Assembly (NCBI GenBank): GCA_017744755.1
Contig: JAGIAU010000024.1
Coordinates: forward strand, 1 to 14,674
Origin: Microbacteriaceae bacterium
GTDB taxonomy: Bacteria; Actinomycetota; Actinomycetes; Actinomycetales; Microbacteriaceae
Reading direction: 5' to 3'
Length of the DNA stretch: 14,674 nt
Positions 1 to 6,315 of this stretch are shown one piece after another (position 1 is the stretch's first letter; each line of letters opens with the position of its first letter). Below the pieces are notes generated by a model. It did not search any database and was not told where the DNA came from. It saw only the letters and a program-made list of their open reading frames with translations. The position numbers were made by a program, and so were the translations under genes.

Positions 1-2
1 GC

Positions 3-479
3 CTAGTACGGCTTCGCGGCGAGGATCTCGACCGCGATCGACTTGCCGTTCGGCGCGGTGTAGGAGGTCGACTCGCCGACGGACTTGCCGAGGATCGCCT
101 TGCCGAGCGGGCTCTGCTCGCTGTAGACGTCGAGGTCGGACTCGCCGGCCATCTCGCGCGAGCCGAGGAGGAACGTCGACTCGTCGCCGAGGATCGTCGC
201 CGTGACGACCATGCCGGACTTCACGATGCCGTCGTCCGCGGGCGCGGCGCCGACGACCGCGGTCTTGAGGAAGGCGCCGAGCTCGCGGATGCGCGCCTCG
301 ATCTTGCCCTGCTCCTCCTTGGCGGCGTGGTAGCCGCCGTTCTCCTTGAGGTCGCCCTCCTCGCGCGCCGCCTCGATGCGCTTGGCGATCTCGACGCGCG
401 CCGGGCCCTCGAGCTGCGCGAGCTCCGCCTGCAGGCGGTCGTAGGCCTCCTGGGTCAGCCAGGTCACGTTCTCGGTCAT
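3..479 (-). CDS. greA: Transcription elongation factor GreA
   Basis: GreA enters the secondary channel of RNA polymerase and stimulates cleavage of the 3' end of backtracked RNA. The 158-residue product matches the usual GreA length. The N-terminal coiled coil (about residues 8-75) carries the family signature EEGDLKENGGYHAAKEEQG at its tip; D43 and E46 correspond to the acidic pair that coordinates Mg2+ at the polymerase active site. The C-terminal FKBP-like domain (about 80-158) has the SPLGKAILGKSVGE segment typical of the family. The ATG at 479 is chosen because GGAGGAG (487-493 on the complement) lies 7 nt upstream and family proteins begin just before the W-L-T motif; the open frame continues upstream to 578 but reads as low-complexity Arg-rich sequence. 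The stop is TAG at 3-5, so the gene is complete. It lies downstream of the DUF4307 gene on the same strand, separated by 127 bp that hold a hairpin. Confidence 0.97.
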   Translation of the reverse strand: MTENVTWLTQEAYDRLQAELAQLEGPARVEIAKRIEAAREEGDLKENGGYHAAKEEQGKIEARIRELGAFLKTAVVGAAPADDGIVKSGMVVTATILGDESTFLLGSREMAGESDLDVYSEQSPLGKAILGKSVGESTSYTAPNGKSIAVEILAAKPY

Positions 480-492
480 GCGCGTTCTCCTC

Positions 493-512
493 CGCGATCT
501 CGCGATCTCGCG
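493..512. repeat. Tandem 8-bp repeat in the greA leader
   Basis: CGCGATCT occurs twice head to tail (493-500 and 501-508), followed by CGCG. It sits directly upstream of the greA Shine-Dalgarno sequence, and each unit can pair with itself (CGCGA/TCGCG). A local leader hairpin is possible; no regulatory role is shown. Confidence 0.4.
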
Positions 513-567
513 CCCGGGCGTGCGCCGCGAGGATGTGCGGGCCGCGACGCCCCCTACAAGCGCGAAA

Positions 568-585
568 CCCGCCGACACCGGCGGG
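568..585 (-). terminator. Possible terminator hairpin after the DUF4307 gene
   Basis: A perfect 7-bp stem (CCCGCCG at 568-574, CGGCGGG at 579-585) has a 4-nt loop. Read on the minus strand it is followed by TTTCGCGCTTG, a short, imperfect T-rich run. It lies 22 bp past the stop codon of the DUF4307 gene and upstream of greA, so it would separate the two transcripts. The weak T-tract makes it a partial or attenuating terminator at best. Confidence 0.5.
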
Positions 586-606
586 CTCTCGAATGGTTGC
601 CCAATG

Positions 607-999
607 CTACGGGAGCCAGCAACGGTATGCCAAACCGGTGTCGCCGAGCTCCGTCGTGCGCACCGGCTCGGCGAGCTGCTGCGTCGGCTCCGCCCTGCCG
701 ACGACGTCGACGACGCGCCAGCCGACGATCGCGTGCCGATCGTTCTGCACGGCCAGGGCGCACTTCGCCTGCTGGCCCTCCCCGAGCGTGATCTCCCAGG
801 TGACCTCGGTCGTGCGATCGTCGACGACGTGGAAGCCGGTCGACTTCCAGAACTCGCCGACGGTCCACGGCTGCGCCCAGAACAGCCACACGAGCGCGAT
901 GGCGACCAGAACGCCCCCCGAGGCGACGACCCCGACGACGCGGCCGCGCGCGCGCTCCCCCTCAGGTCGACGGCCGTAGCGCGCGTCCAGGTCCGTCAT
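607..999 (-). CDS. DUF4307 family membrane protein
   Basis: A 130-residue protein whose start, MTDLDARYGRR, is characteristic of the DUF4307 family, a group of small actinobacterial proteins of unknown function. One transmembrane helix spans about residues 21-42 (VVGVVASGGVLVAIALVWLF), followed by a roughly 88-residue domain, probably outside the membrane, with conserved-looking W-x-I and Y-R-C-W motifs. It has only two cysteines, C80 and C127, which could form a disulfide. The frame is open to 1173, but the ATG at 999 matches the family start and has the -10-like hexamer TACGCT (complement of 1007-1012) 7 nt upstream. The GGAGGG just before ATG may be leader or chance, because a transcript starting at the ATG would lack it. 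It diverges from the small membrane protein gene at 1025. Family assignment is from recognition of the N-terminal motif; no function can be given. Confidence 0.85.
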   Translation of the reverse strand: MTDLDARYGRRPEGERARGRVVGVVASGGVLVAIALVWLFWAQPWTVGEFWKSTGFHVVDDRTTEVTWEITLGEGQQAKCALAVQNDRHAIVGWRVVDVVGRAEPTQQLAEPVRTTELGDTGLAYRCWLP

Positions 1000-1004
1000 G
1001 CCCT

Positions 1005-1018
1005 CCAGCGTAGGCTGG
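1005..1018. promoter_or_regulatory. Symmetric bidirectional -10 region
   Basis: The 14-bp stretch is CCAGC-GTAG-GCTGG, perfectly inverted outside its 4-bp centre. It contains TAGGCT reading rightward (1011-1016), 8 nt before GTG 1025, and TACGCT reading leftward (complement of 1007-1012), 7 nt before ATG 999. The two hexamers share the central TA. Both fit the TANNNT consensus at the spacing expected if transcription begins at or next to the start codon. The promoter assignment is inference; the symmetry is directly visible. Confidence 0.6.
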
Positions 1019-1024
1019 TCGCTC

Positions 1025-1261
1025 GTGAACCTCCCGTTCGTGATCCCCACGCCGAGCCCGACGCCCACCGGGATCGACCCCACGCAGGTGACGCCCGGCT
1101 GGATCGGCTTCACGTTCACGGCGTTCGTCATCGTCGCGGCGATCCTGCTCATCATCGACATGGTGCGCCGCATCCGCCGGGTGCGCTACCGGGAGGAGGC
1201 GCGCGAGCGGATCGCGGCGGAGATCGAGGCGGACGGCGCGGGGCGCTCCGGCGCCGAGTAG
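1025..1261 (+). CDS. Small single-pass membrane protein, hypothetical
   Basis: A 78-residue protein when begun at GTG 1025. The N terminus is short and Pro/Thr-rich (NLPFVIPTPSPTPTGIDP), then comes one strongly hydrophobic helix at about residues 26-47 (GWIGFTFTAFVIVAAILLII), then a very basic patch DMVRRIRRVRYREEARER and an acidic tail. The positive-inside rule predicts a cytoplasmic C terminus. An in-frame ATG at 998 would overlap the start of the divergent DUF4307 gene; GTG 1025 is preferred because the protein then opens on the Pro/Thr-rich segment I associate with similar small actinobacterial proteins, and because TAGGCT stands 8 nt upstream. There is no Shine-Dalgarno sequence, which fits a leaderless message. 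Its stop is only 7 bp from the convergent ammonia-lyase stop. No function is known to me. Confidence 0.75.
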   Translation: MNLPFVIPTPSPTPTGIDPTQVTPGWIGFTFTAFVIVAAILLIIDMVRRIRRVRYREEARERIAAEIEADGAGRSGAE

Positions 1262-1268
1262 GGACGCG

Positions 1269-2519
1269 TCAGCGCGTCACGCGCGGCTCGTAGCCGCCGT
1301 CGCGCAGGCGCGCGAGGACGTGGTCCTGATGCGCGGGCCCGCGCGTCTCCATGTGGATCTCGATCTCGACCTGGTTGATGTTGAGGTCGAGGTTCTGTCG
1401 CGAGTAGCGGACCTCGACGACGTTCGCGGAGGCGCGCGCGATGATCTCGGAGATCCGGGCGAGCTGGCCGGGGCGGTCGGAGAGCGGGATCGCGACCTTG
1501 AGGTAGCGCGCCGAGGCGGTGAGGCCGCGGCTGATGACGCGCTCCATGAGGAGCGGGTCGATGTTCCCCCCGGACAGCACGATGGCGGTGCGGCCGCTGT
1601 CCTGCACGTGCCCGGAGAGCACCGCGGCGACGCCGACGGCGCCGGCGGGCTCGACGACCTGCTTGGCGCGCTCCAGCAGCACGACGAGGGCCGCGGCGAT
1701 CTCGTCGTCGCTGACGGTGACGATCTCGTCGACGTGCTCCCGGATGATGGCGAACGTGAGCTCGCCCGGGCGGGCGACCGCGATGCCGTCGGCGATCGTC
1801 GGATGCACCTCCGCCGTGACGAGCTGCCCCGCGTCGACGGACGCCGCCATGCCGGCGGCGTTCTCCGCCTGCACGCCGATGACGCGGACGGTGCGGCCCT
1901 CGAGCGCGGCACGCTGCTTGACCGCGGCGGCGACGCCCGCGGCGAGCCCGCCGCCGCCGATCGGCACGATGATCGTGTCGGGTGCGGAGGCCTCGTCCCA
2001 GATCTCCAGGCCGAGCGTGCCCTGCCCGGCGACGACGTCGATGTGGTCGAAGGGCGGGATGAACACGCCCCCGGTCGTCCGGGCGAACTCGATCGCGGCG
2101 GCGTTGGTCGCGTCGAAGGCGTCCCCGACGAGCTGCACGTCGGCGCCGTAGCCGCGCGTCGCCTCGAGCTTGGGCAGGGCGACGCCGACGGGCATGAAGA
2201 TCGTCGCCTTGATGCCGAGCTCCCGCGCGGCGAAGGCGACGCCCTGCGCGTGGTTGCCGGCGGACGCCGCGACGACCCCGCGCGCCCGCTCCTCCGGAGT
2301 GAGGCGGGACAGCCGGTTGTAGGCGCCGCGGATCTTGTACGAGCCGGTGCGCTGCAGGTTCTCGCACTTGAGGTAGACGGGGCTGCCGAGCACCTCCGCG
2401 ATCGAGCGGGAGGTCTGCATGGGCGTGCGCTGGATGACCTCGGCGACGCGCGCCGCGGCGGCCTCGATCTCGGCGAGCGTGGGCATGGTCCGCGTCGCGC
2501 TCGCGGCTTCGGTGGTCAC
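1269..2519 (-). CDS. ilvA: Threonine ammonia-lyase (single ACT domain form)
   Basis: A PLP enzyme that deaminates L-threonine (often also serine) to 2-oxobutyrate and ammonia, the entry step of isoleucine synthesis or of threonine catabolism. The 416 residues fit the medium-length form with one C-terminal ACT domain, not the 500-residue form with two. Visible motifs are SYKIRGAY with the Schiff-base lysine K62, SAGNHAQG (86-93), the PLP phosphate loop GGGGLAAG (188-195), VVEPAGAVG (about 289-296) and LSGGN (315-319). The ACT domain covers about 338-412. The GTG at 2519 is chosen because GGGAG lies about 8 nt upstream and the codon overlaps the stop of the permease gene (GTGA), implying translational coupling; ATG 2486 (residue 12) is the alternative. 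Biosynthetic versus catabolic role cannot be settled here, and no ilv, leu or tdc gene is nearby. Confidence 0.93.
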   Translation of the reverse strand: MTTEAASATRTMPTLAEIEAAAARVAEVIQRTPMQTSRSIAEVLGSPVYLKCENLQRTGSYKIRGAYNRLSRLTPEERARGVVAASAGNHAQGVAFAARELGIKATIFMPVGVALPKLEATRGYGADVQLVGDAFDATNAAAIEFARTTGGVFIPPFDHIDVVAGQGTLGLEIWDEASAPDTIIVPIGGGGLAAGVAAAVKQRAALEGRTVRVIGVQAENAAGMAASVDAGQLVTAEVHPTIADGIAVARPGELTFAIIREHVDEIVTVSDDEIAAALVVLLERAKQVVEPAGAVGVAAVLSGHVQDSGRTAIVLSGGNIDPLLMERVISRGLTASARYLKVAIPLSDRPGQLARISEIIARASANVVEVRYSRQNLDLNINQVEIEIHMETRGPAHQDHVLARLRDGGYEPRVTR

Positions 2520-3697
2520 TGACTGTCTCCCGCGGGTCGTTCCTCTCGACCATCCTGGCCCAACTCGGGCACGGCTTCCTGAGCGTCGCCGATCGGGCCG
2601 TCCCGCCCGGGGAGGACGCCCCCCGCCGCCCCCGGCTCCGCGGTCGCGGCGAGCCGGCGGATGACGGTGTTCGCGACGGCGACGAGCGGGACCGCGAAGA
2701 GGGCTCCGGGGATGCCGGCGATGAGGGAGCCGGCGGCGACGGCGAACACGACGGCGAGCGGGTGCACCTTGACCGCGGTGCCCATGATGAGCGGCTGCAG
2801 CACGTGGCCCTCGATCTGCTGCACGAGCAGCACGATGCCGAGCATGATGACGGCGGGGATCGGGCCGAGGTAGACGAGGGCGACGAACACGGCGAGGGCG
2901 CCGGAGGCGAACGCGCCGACGATGGGGATGAAGCTCGCGAGGAAGACGACGACCGCGATCGGGACGATGAGCGGGAAGCCTCCGTAGAAGAGGCCGAGGA
3001 TCCACGCGCCGAGGCCGATGCCGACGGCGTCGACGAAGGCCACGAACACCTGCACCCGGGCGAAGGTCGTCAGCGTCGTCCATCCGGCCCCGGCGGCGTC
3101 GTCGAGCCGCGGGCGGGCGCCGCGCGGCAGCAGGCCGAGGGCCCACCGCCAGATGCCGGGACCGTCGATCAGGAGGAACAGGGTCGCGAAGAGCGTGAGC
3201 AGCAGGCCTGCGAGGACATGCGTCGCCGTGCTGCCGACGCTGAGCGCGCCCGACCAGATCGTGCTCATGTCGGCGGAGAACGCCTCCCACCAGTCCATGA
3301 CGGCCTGCCGGAGCTCTTCGAGCTCGAGGTAGAACGGCGGCCCGGCGAGCCAGCCGCCGATCTGGTCGACGGCGGTCAGCGTCGCGGCGACGAGCTGGTT
3401 CCACCCGCCGCGGATCTGGAAGACGACGAGGGTGACGAGCCCGCCGATGATCGCGAGCGCGCCGAGCATGCTCGTGAGGATCGCGAGCCAGCGGGGCCAG
3501 CGGTGGCGCTGCAGCAGGTTGGAGAAGGGGATGAGCAGCGCCGCGAGCAGGATCGCGATGAGGAACGGGATGACGATGATGCGGAACGTGATGATGAGCC
3601 ACACGAACGCCGCCACCAGTCCGATGATGAGCAGCAGCCGCCAGGACCAGCCCGCCGCCGTCCGCAGCCCGCGGGGCACGTTCGCCTCGTCGCTCAT
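2516..3697 (-). CDS. AI-2E family transporter (PF01594 type permease)
   Basis: A 393-residue polytopic membrane protein with about eight hydrophobic segments: roughly 18-37, 39-61, 69-92, 157-177, 213-236, 240-262, 264-295 and 311-345. The conserved C-terminal block QQIEGHVLQPLIMGTAVKVH followed by PLAV and GIPGALFAVPLVA is typical of the family, as is the long extramembrane region between helices 3 and 4. Members were named for AI-2 export (TqsA) but include Na+/H+ antiporters and proteins of unknown substrate. The tail after about 350 is Gly/Pro/acid-rich and looks disordered. The ATG at 3697 has the hexamer TATGCT (complement of 3704-3709) 6 nt upstream and no clear Shine-Dalgarno sequence, suggesting a leaderless transcript that continues into the ammonia-lyase gene. 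The stop TGA overlaps the downstream GTG. Substrate unknown. Confidence 0.92.
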   Translation of the reverse strand: MSDEANVPRGLRTAAGWSWRLLLIIGLVAAFVWLIITFRIIVIPFLIAILLAALLIPFSNLLQRHRWPRWLAILTSMLGALAIIGGLVTLVVFQIRGGWNQLVAATLTAVDQIGGWLAGPPFYLELEELRQAVMDWWEAFSADMSTIWSGALSVGSTATHVLAGLLLTLFATLFLLIDGPGIWRWALGLLPRGARPRLDDAAGAGWTTLTTFARVQVFVAFVDAVGIGLGAWILGLFYGGFPLIVPIAVVVFLASFIPIVGAFASGALAVFVALVYLGPIPAVIMLGIVLLVQQIEGHVLQPLIMGTAVKVHPLAVVFAVAAGSLIAGIPGALFAVPLVAVANTVIRRLAATAEPGAAGGVLPGRDGPIGDAQEAVPELGQDGREERPAGDSQ

Positions 3698-3703
3698 GCC
3701 CTG

Positions 3704-3709
3704 AGCATA
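3704..3709 (-). promoter_or_regulatory. -10 element for the permease/ammonia-lyase pair
   Basis: TATGCT on the complement, 6 nt before ATG 3697, fits TANNNT with initiation at the start codon. No good -35 hexamer is seen. Confidence 0.45.
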
Positions 3710-3728
3710 GAGTGTCGGGGGTCGCCGA

Positions 3729-3734
3729 TACCGT
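3729..3734 (+). promoter_or_regulatory. -10 element for the YcaQ-like gene
   Basis: TACCGT, followed by GG, lies 7 nt before GTG 3742. It fits a leaderless start and helps choose that start codon. No convincing -35 hexamer is present. Confidence 0.4.
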
Positions 3735-3741
3735 GGCTCTC

Positions 3742-4929
3742 GTGACAGAACGCCCCGCCGATCGGCTGACGGCCGGCCAGGCCCGCCGTATCCTCCTCGC
3801 CGCCCAGGGTTTCGGGGGTGCGCCCAAGGGGCTCGAGACGACGGTCCGGCGCCTGCAGCTCCTGCAGCTCGACTCCGTGAACGTCTTCGAGCGCAGCCAC
3901 TACCTCCCGCTCCACGCCCGGCTGGGCCACTACGACAAGGCGCGCCTCGACCGCCTCACCTTCGCCGACCCGGGCCGCTGGACGGAGTGGTGGGCGCACG
4001 AGGCCGCACTGTTCCCCGTCGAGGACCTGCCGCTCTGGGCGTGGAAGAAGGCGGAGTACCGCGCCCGCGATCCGTGGTTCCCCGACTTCGCGGGCGACCA
4101 CGAGGCGCTGATGAACGAGCTGCTCGAGGTGCTGCGCGCCGACGGACCCCTCGCCGCGAGCGACATCGAGCACGAGGAGAACCGCCGGCACGGGCCGTGG
4201 TGGGGCTGGTCGGCCGTGAAGCGGGGGCTCGAGATCCTGTTCCGCCGCGGCGACGTCGTGTCGGCCGGACGGACGCGGTTCGAGCGCCGCTACGCGCTGC
4301 CCGAGCAGGTCCTGCCCGCCTCCGTGCTCGGCGCCGAGGTGGCGCGCGCCGACGCGATCCGCGAGCTCGTGCGCCGCTCCGCGATCGCGCTCGGCGTCGG
4401 CACGACGGCGGATCTCGCCGACTACTTCCGGCTGCGCACCGACGACACCCGCGCCGCGGTCGCCGAGCTCGCCGACGCCGGCGAGCTGCTCCCCGTCCGC
4501 GTCGACGGCTGGAAGCAGCCGGCCTGGCTGCACCGCGACGCGCGCCGGCCGGCGCGGCTGGGCGCCGCGGCGCTGCTCAGCCCCTTCGATCCCGTCGTGT
4601 GGGACCGGGACCGCGCGGAGCGCCAGTTCGGCTTCCGCTATCGCATCGAGATCTACACGCCCGCGCCGAAGCGGGTCTACGGCTACTACTCGCTGCCGAT
4701 CCTGCTCGACGACCATCTGGTCGGCCGGATCGACCTCAAGTCCGACCGCAAGGCGCGCGTGCTCCGCGTGCAGTCCGCCTGGCGCGAGGAGGGCCCGGGC
4801 GTCCCGGCCGCCGACCCGCGGCGGGTCGCGGAGCTCGTCCGTGCCGCCGCGGTCTGGCAGGGCCTCGACGACGTCACCGTCGCCGACTGGGGCACGCTCA
4901 CCGCCGACCTCCGCGCGGCGCTCGCCTGA
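3742..4929 (+). CDS. Winged-helix DNA glycosylase-like protein (YcaQ/AlkX type)
   Basis: A 395-residue protein of the HTH_42 (PF06224) superfamily, which includes E. coli YcaQ and Streptomyces AlkZ. These glycosylases remove bulky alkylated or crosslinked purines, including nitrogen-mustard crosslinks. E. coli YcaQ is similar in length (about 410). The catalytic-loop region reads LQLDSVNVFERSHYLPLHARLG; Q42-L43-D44 fits the Q-x-D motif of the YcaQ/AlkX branch rather than the Q-x-Q of AlkZ. Other family features are the W-rich ALFPVEDLPLWAWKKAEYRARD region, the WWGWSAVKRGLEILFRRGDVVSAGR winged-helix block (about 153-178) and the C-terminal LLSPFDPVVWDRDRAERQFGFRYRIEIY block. GTG 3742 is chosen over in-frame GTGs at 3712 and 3733 because of the -10 hexamer 7 nt upstream and the typical TERPADRLT opening. 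It stands alone, diverging from the permease. Enzymatic activity is inferred from family and motif only. Confidence 0.85.
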   Translation: MTERPADRLTAGQARRILLAAQGFGGAPKGLETTVRRLQLLQLDSVNVFERSHYLPLHARLGHYDKARLDRLTFADPGRWTEWWAHEAALFPVEDLPLWAWKKAEYRARDPWFPDFAGDHEALMNELLEVLRADGPLAASDIEHEENRRHGPWWGWSAVKRGLEILFRRGDVVSAGRTRFERRYALPEQVLPASVLGAEVARADAIRELVRRSAIALGVGTTADLADYFRLRTDDTRAAVAELADAGELLPVRVDGWKQPAWLHRDARRPARLGAAALLSPFDPVVWDRDRAERQFGFRYRIEIYTPAPKRVYGYYSLPILLDDHLVGRIDLKSDRKARVLRVQSAWREEGPGVPAADPRRVAELVRAAAVWQGLDDVTVADWGTLTADLRAALA

Positions 4930-4996
4930 GCCCCGCCCGCCGCCTCCGGCCCGCCCCGCCCACAGCCCTTCGGGCTGCATCTGCCTGCCGAACTCC

Positions 4997-5012
4997 CTCA
5001 ACAAAAGTTGAG
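4997..5012. terminator. Possible bidirectional terminator hairpin
   Basis: CTCAAC-AAAA-GTTGAG forms a perfect 6-bp stem with a 4-nt loop between the convergent YcaQ-like and kinase genes. No U-tract follows on either strand, so it is only a candidate; a second GTTGAG at 5024-5029 could pair alternatively with the left arm. Confidence 0.35.
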
Positions 5013-5086
5013 ATCTACAAGTTCGTTGAGGTCGCAGGCCAGCAGGCCAGACCAGGAGACCCTCGAATCAGAGAGCCAGAGCGCCA

Positions 5087-5110
5087 GAGCGTTCGAGCGT
5101 TCGAGCGTTC
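5087..5110. repeat. Three tandem copies of GAGCGTTC
   Basis: Three perfect, contiguous copies of an 8-bp unit (5087-5094, 5095-5102, 5103-5110), followed by GAA. Such a short perfect array is prone to copy-number change by slippage. It lies in non-coding DNA between converging genes. Confidence 0.8.
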
Positions 5111-5216
5111 GAAGGCCCGATCGACCGAGGGATGCGGGTCGCTCGACCGGCGGCGATGAGATGCGGCGAGAGGCGGCCTCGAGTGAGGGCCGCCCCGACG
5201 GCGTCGACGCGGCGGG

Positions 5217-6275
5217 CTACCGCACGAGGGCGCGCGGGTCGTCGAGGTAGCGCGCGGCGACCTCGAGCGTGCCGGGCTGGTACTCGGCCCACAGGTCCGG
5301 CGGGAGGGCGTCGGCGCGGTGCGTCTGCTGCCAGCCGAGCATCGTGAGCCGGCGGATCAGCGACCAGGCGCAGGCCTCGTCCAGGTCCGCCCACTGCAGC
5401 GGTCGCGCCGTCTCGGTGTACCCCTCGATCCAGCCCGCGGCGAGCTCGTAGACGACGTCGCGGTGCTCGTAGAACGTCAGCGCGGCGGCGAAGTCGGCGA
5501 GCCACCAGCCCCAGCCCGTGTCGTCGAAATCGATCACGGCGAGCGAGCCGTCCGGGCGGAGGATCGCGTTCGAGGGGCGGAGGTCGGCGTGGATGAGGCC
5601 CCAGCGGTCCGTCGTCCGATCGGCGGCGTCCACCCCGCGCTCGGCGAGCGAGCGCTTCGCCCGGCGCTCCGCCTCCTCCAGCAGCTCGCGTTCGCGGTCG
5701 CCGAGCGCGGCAGCGCGCCAGTCGCCCCAGCGGGCGCGTTCGCCGACCATCTCGGGCAGGTCCCATTCGAACCGCACGAAGTCCGCCGGACGGCGCCAGC
5801 CGCTCGCATGCTCGTGCAGCCGCGCGGTGAGCCGGCCGATCTCGGCGGCGTGCCGCGCGAAGTCGGCGCGATCCTCGAGCACCTCGCCCTCGATCCAGGC
5901 GGTCGCGGTCGCGAGCCACATGTCACGCGGGTCGGGCGCCGCCGAACGCGGCGCATCGGGATCCCGCGACGAGATCGTCTGCACGAGCTCGCCGTCGGCG
6001 CCGCGGACGGGCGCGGGCGTCGGGAAGCCGGCGGCGCGCAGCGCCTCGATCCACAGCAGCTCGGACCGGGCATGACCGGCGCCGCCGCCGTAGCCGGGGC
6101 GGGCGAGGCGGACGGCGAGGTCGCCGGCGCGGAAGGTGACGTTCTCGGAGAGGACGACGAGCCGGGCCTCCGTGCCGCGCGGCAGGTCCCAACGCTCGAC
6201 GACGGCGCGCTCCACCCACTCGGGCGCCCGGTCGCCGCGGCTCGTGTCGTCGAAGAGCGCGAGTCCGGCGGCCAT
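5217..6275 (-). CDS. APH-fold small-molecule kinase
   Basis: A 352-residue protein with the aminoglycoside phosphotransferase / choline kinase fold, a family that transfers the ATP gamma-phosphate to a hydroxyl on a small substrate. The catalytic loop is IHADLRPSN (H229, D231 as likely base, N236), and the metal-binding motif is VIDFDDTG (D249, D251). The N-lobe shows LSENVTFRAGDLAVRLARPGY, where the lysine usual in kinases appears replaced by an arginine (R56). The ATG at 6275 is preferred to upstream codons because TAGCAT (complement of 6283-6288) stands 7 nt upstream and the extra N-terminal residues are unlike the family. The stop is TAG at 5217-5219. It diverges from the phospho-lyase-type PLP gene by 40 bp. 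Homologous kinases include hydroxylysine kinase and homoserine kinase type II, so an amino alcohol is a reasonable substrate; aminoglycoside resistance is not supported specifically. Confidence 0.88.
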   Translation of the reverse strand: MAAGLALFDDTSRGDRAPEWVERAVVERWDLPRGTEARLVVLSENVTFRAGDLAVRLARPGYGGGAGHARSELLWIEALRAAGFPTPAPVRGADGELVQTISSRDPDAPRSAAPDPRDMWLATATAWIEGEVLEDRADFARHAAEIGRLTARLHEHASGWRRPADFVRFEWDLPEMVGERARWGDWRAAALGDRERELLEEAERRAKRSLAERGVDAADRTTDRWGLIHADLRPSNAILRPDGSLAVIDFDDTGWGWWLADFAAALTFYEHRDVVYELAAGWIEGYTETARPLQWADLDEACAWSLIRRLTMLGWQQTHRADALPPDLWAEYQPGTLEVAARYLDDPRALVR

Positions 6276-6282
6276 GCGAGCG

Positions 6283-6288
6283 ATGCTA
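6283..6288 (-). promoter_or_regulatory. -10 element for the APH kinase gene
   Basis: TAGCAT on the complement, 7 nt upstream of ATG 6275. It fits TANNNT with transcription starting at the start codon. It lies 15 bp from the oppositely directed GACAAT of the PLP enzyme gene. Confidence 0.45.
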
Positions 6289-6303
6289 CCCACCGGAGCA
6301 CGG

Positions 6304-6309
6304 GACAAT
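6304..6309 (+). promoter_or_regulatory. -10-like element for the PLP enzyme gene
   Basis: GACAAT lies 6 nt upstream of GTG 6316, inside the 11-mer CGGGACAATGG (6301-6311) that recurs exactly at 7691-7701 before rlmC. It resembles TANNNT with G for T at the first base. Confidence 0.4.
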
Positions 6310-6315
6310 GGTCGC

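Larger units (their letters stand above)
4930..5216. other. Convergent intergenic region with hairpin and repeats
   Basis: 287 bp lie between two converging stops and no gene is supported. It contains a GC hairpin (CAGCCC at 4963-4968, loop TTC, GGGCTG at 4972-4977), an AT-richer hairpin (CTCAAC at 4997-5002, loop AAAA, GTTGAG at 5007-5012) with a further GTTGAG at 5024-5029, and three tandem 8-mers at 5087-5110. Neither hairpin has a T-run, so a Rho-independent terminator is not proven for either gene. The middle part (about 4990-5080) is visibly richer in A and T than the genes around it. Confidence 0.6.

Noticed and set aside
998..1261. ATG 998 as start of the small membrane protein
   Set aside because: It would overlap the divergent DUF4307 start codon and lie within the shared -10 region; GTG 1025 fits better.
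1186..2553. A 455-codon minus-strand frame over ilvA
   Set aside because: Same strand but wrong phase; Arg-rich translation, while the true frame carries all PLP and ACT motifs.
3694..5004. A 436-codon minus-strand open frame opposite the YcaQ-like gene
   Set aside because: Low-complexity Arg/Gly/Val-rich translation, no motifs, antisense to a gene with clear family motifs.
5087..5110. A CRISPR-like array
   Set aside because: The 8-bp units are contiguous with no spacers and no cas genes are present.
5217..6275. Aminoglycoside resistance gene
   Set aside because: The APH fold is shared by many metabolic kinases and the neighbour is a phospho-lyase-type enzyme; nothing points to drug resistance.
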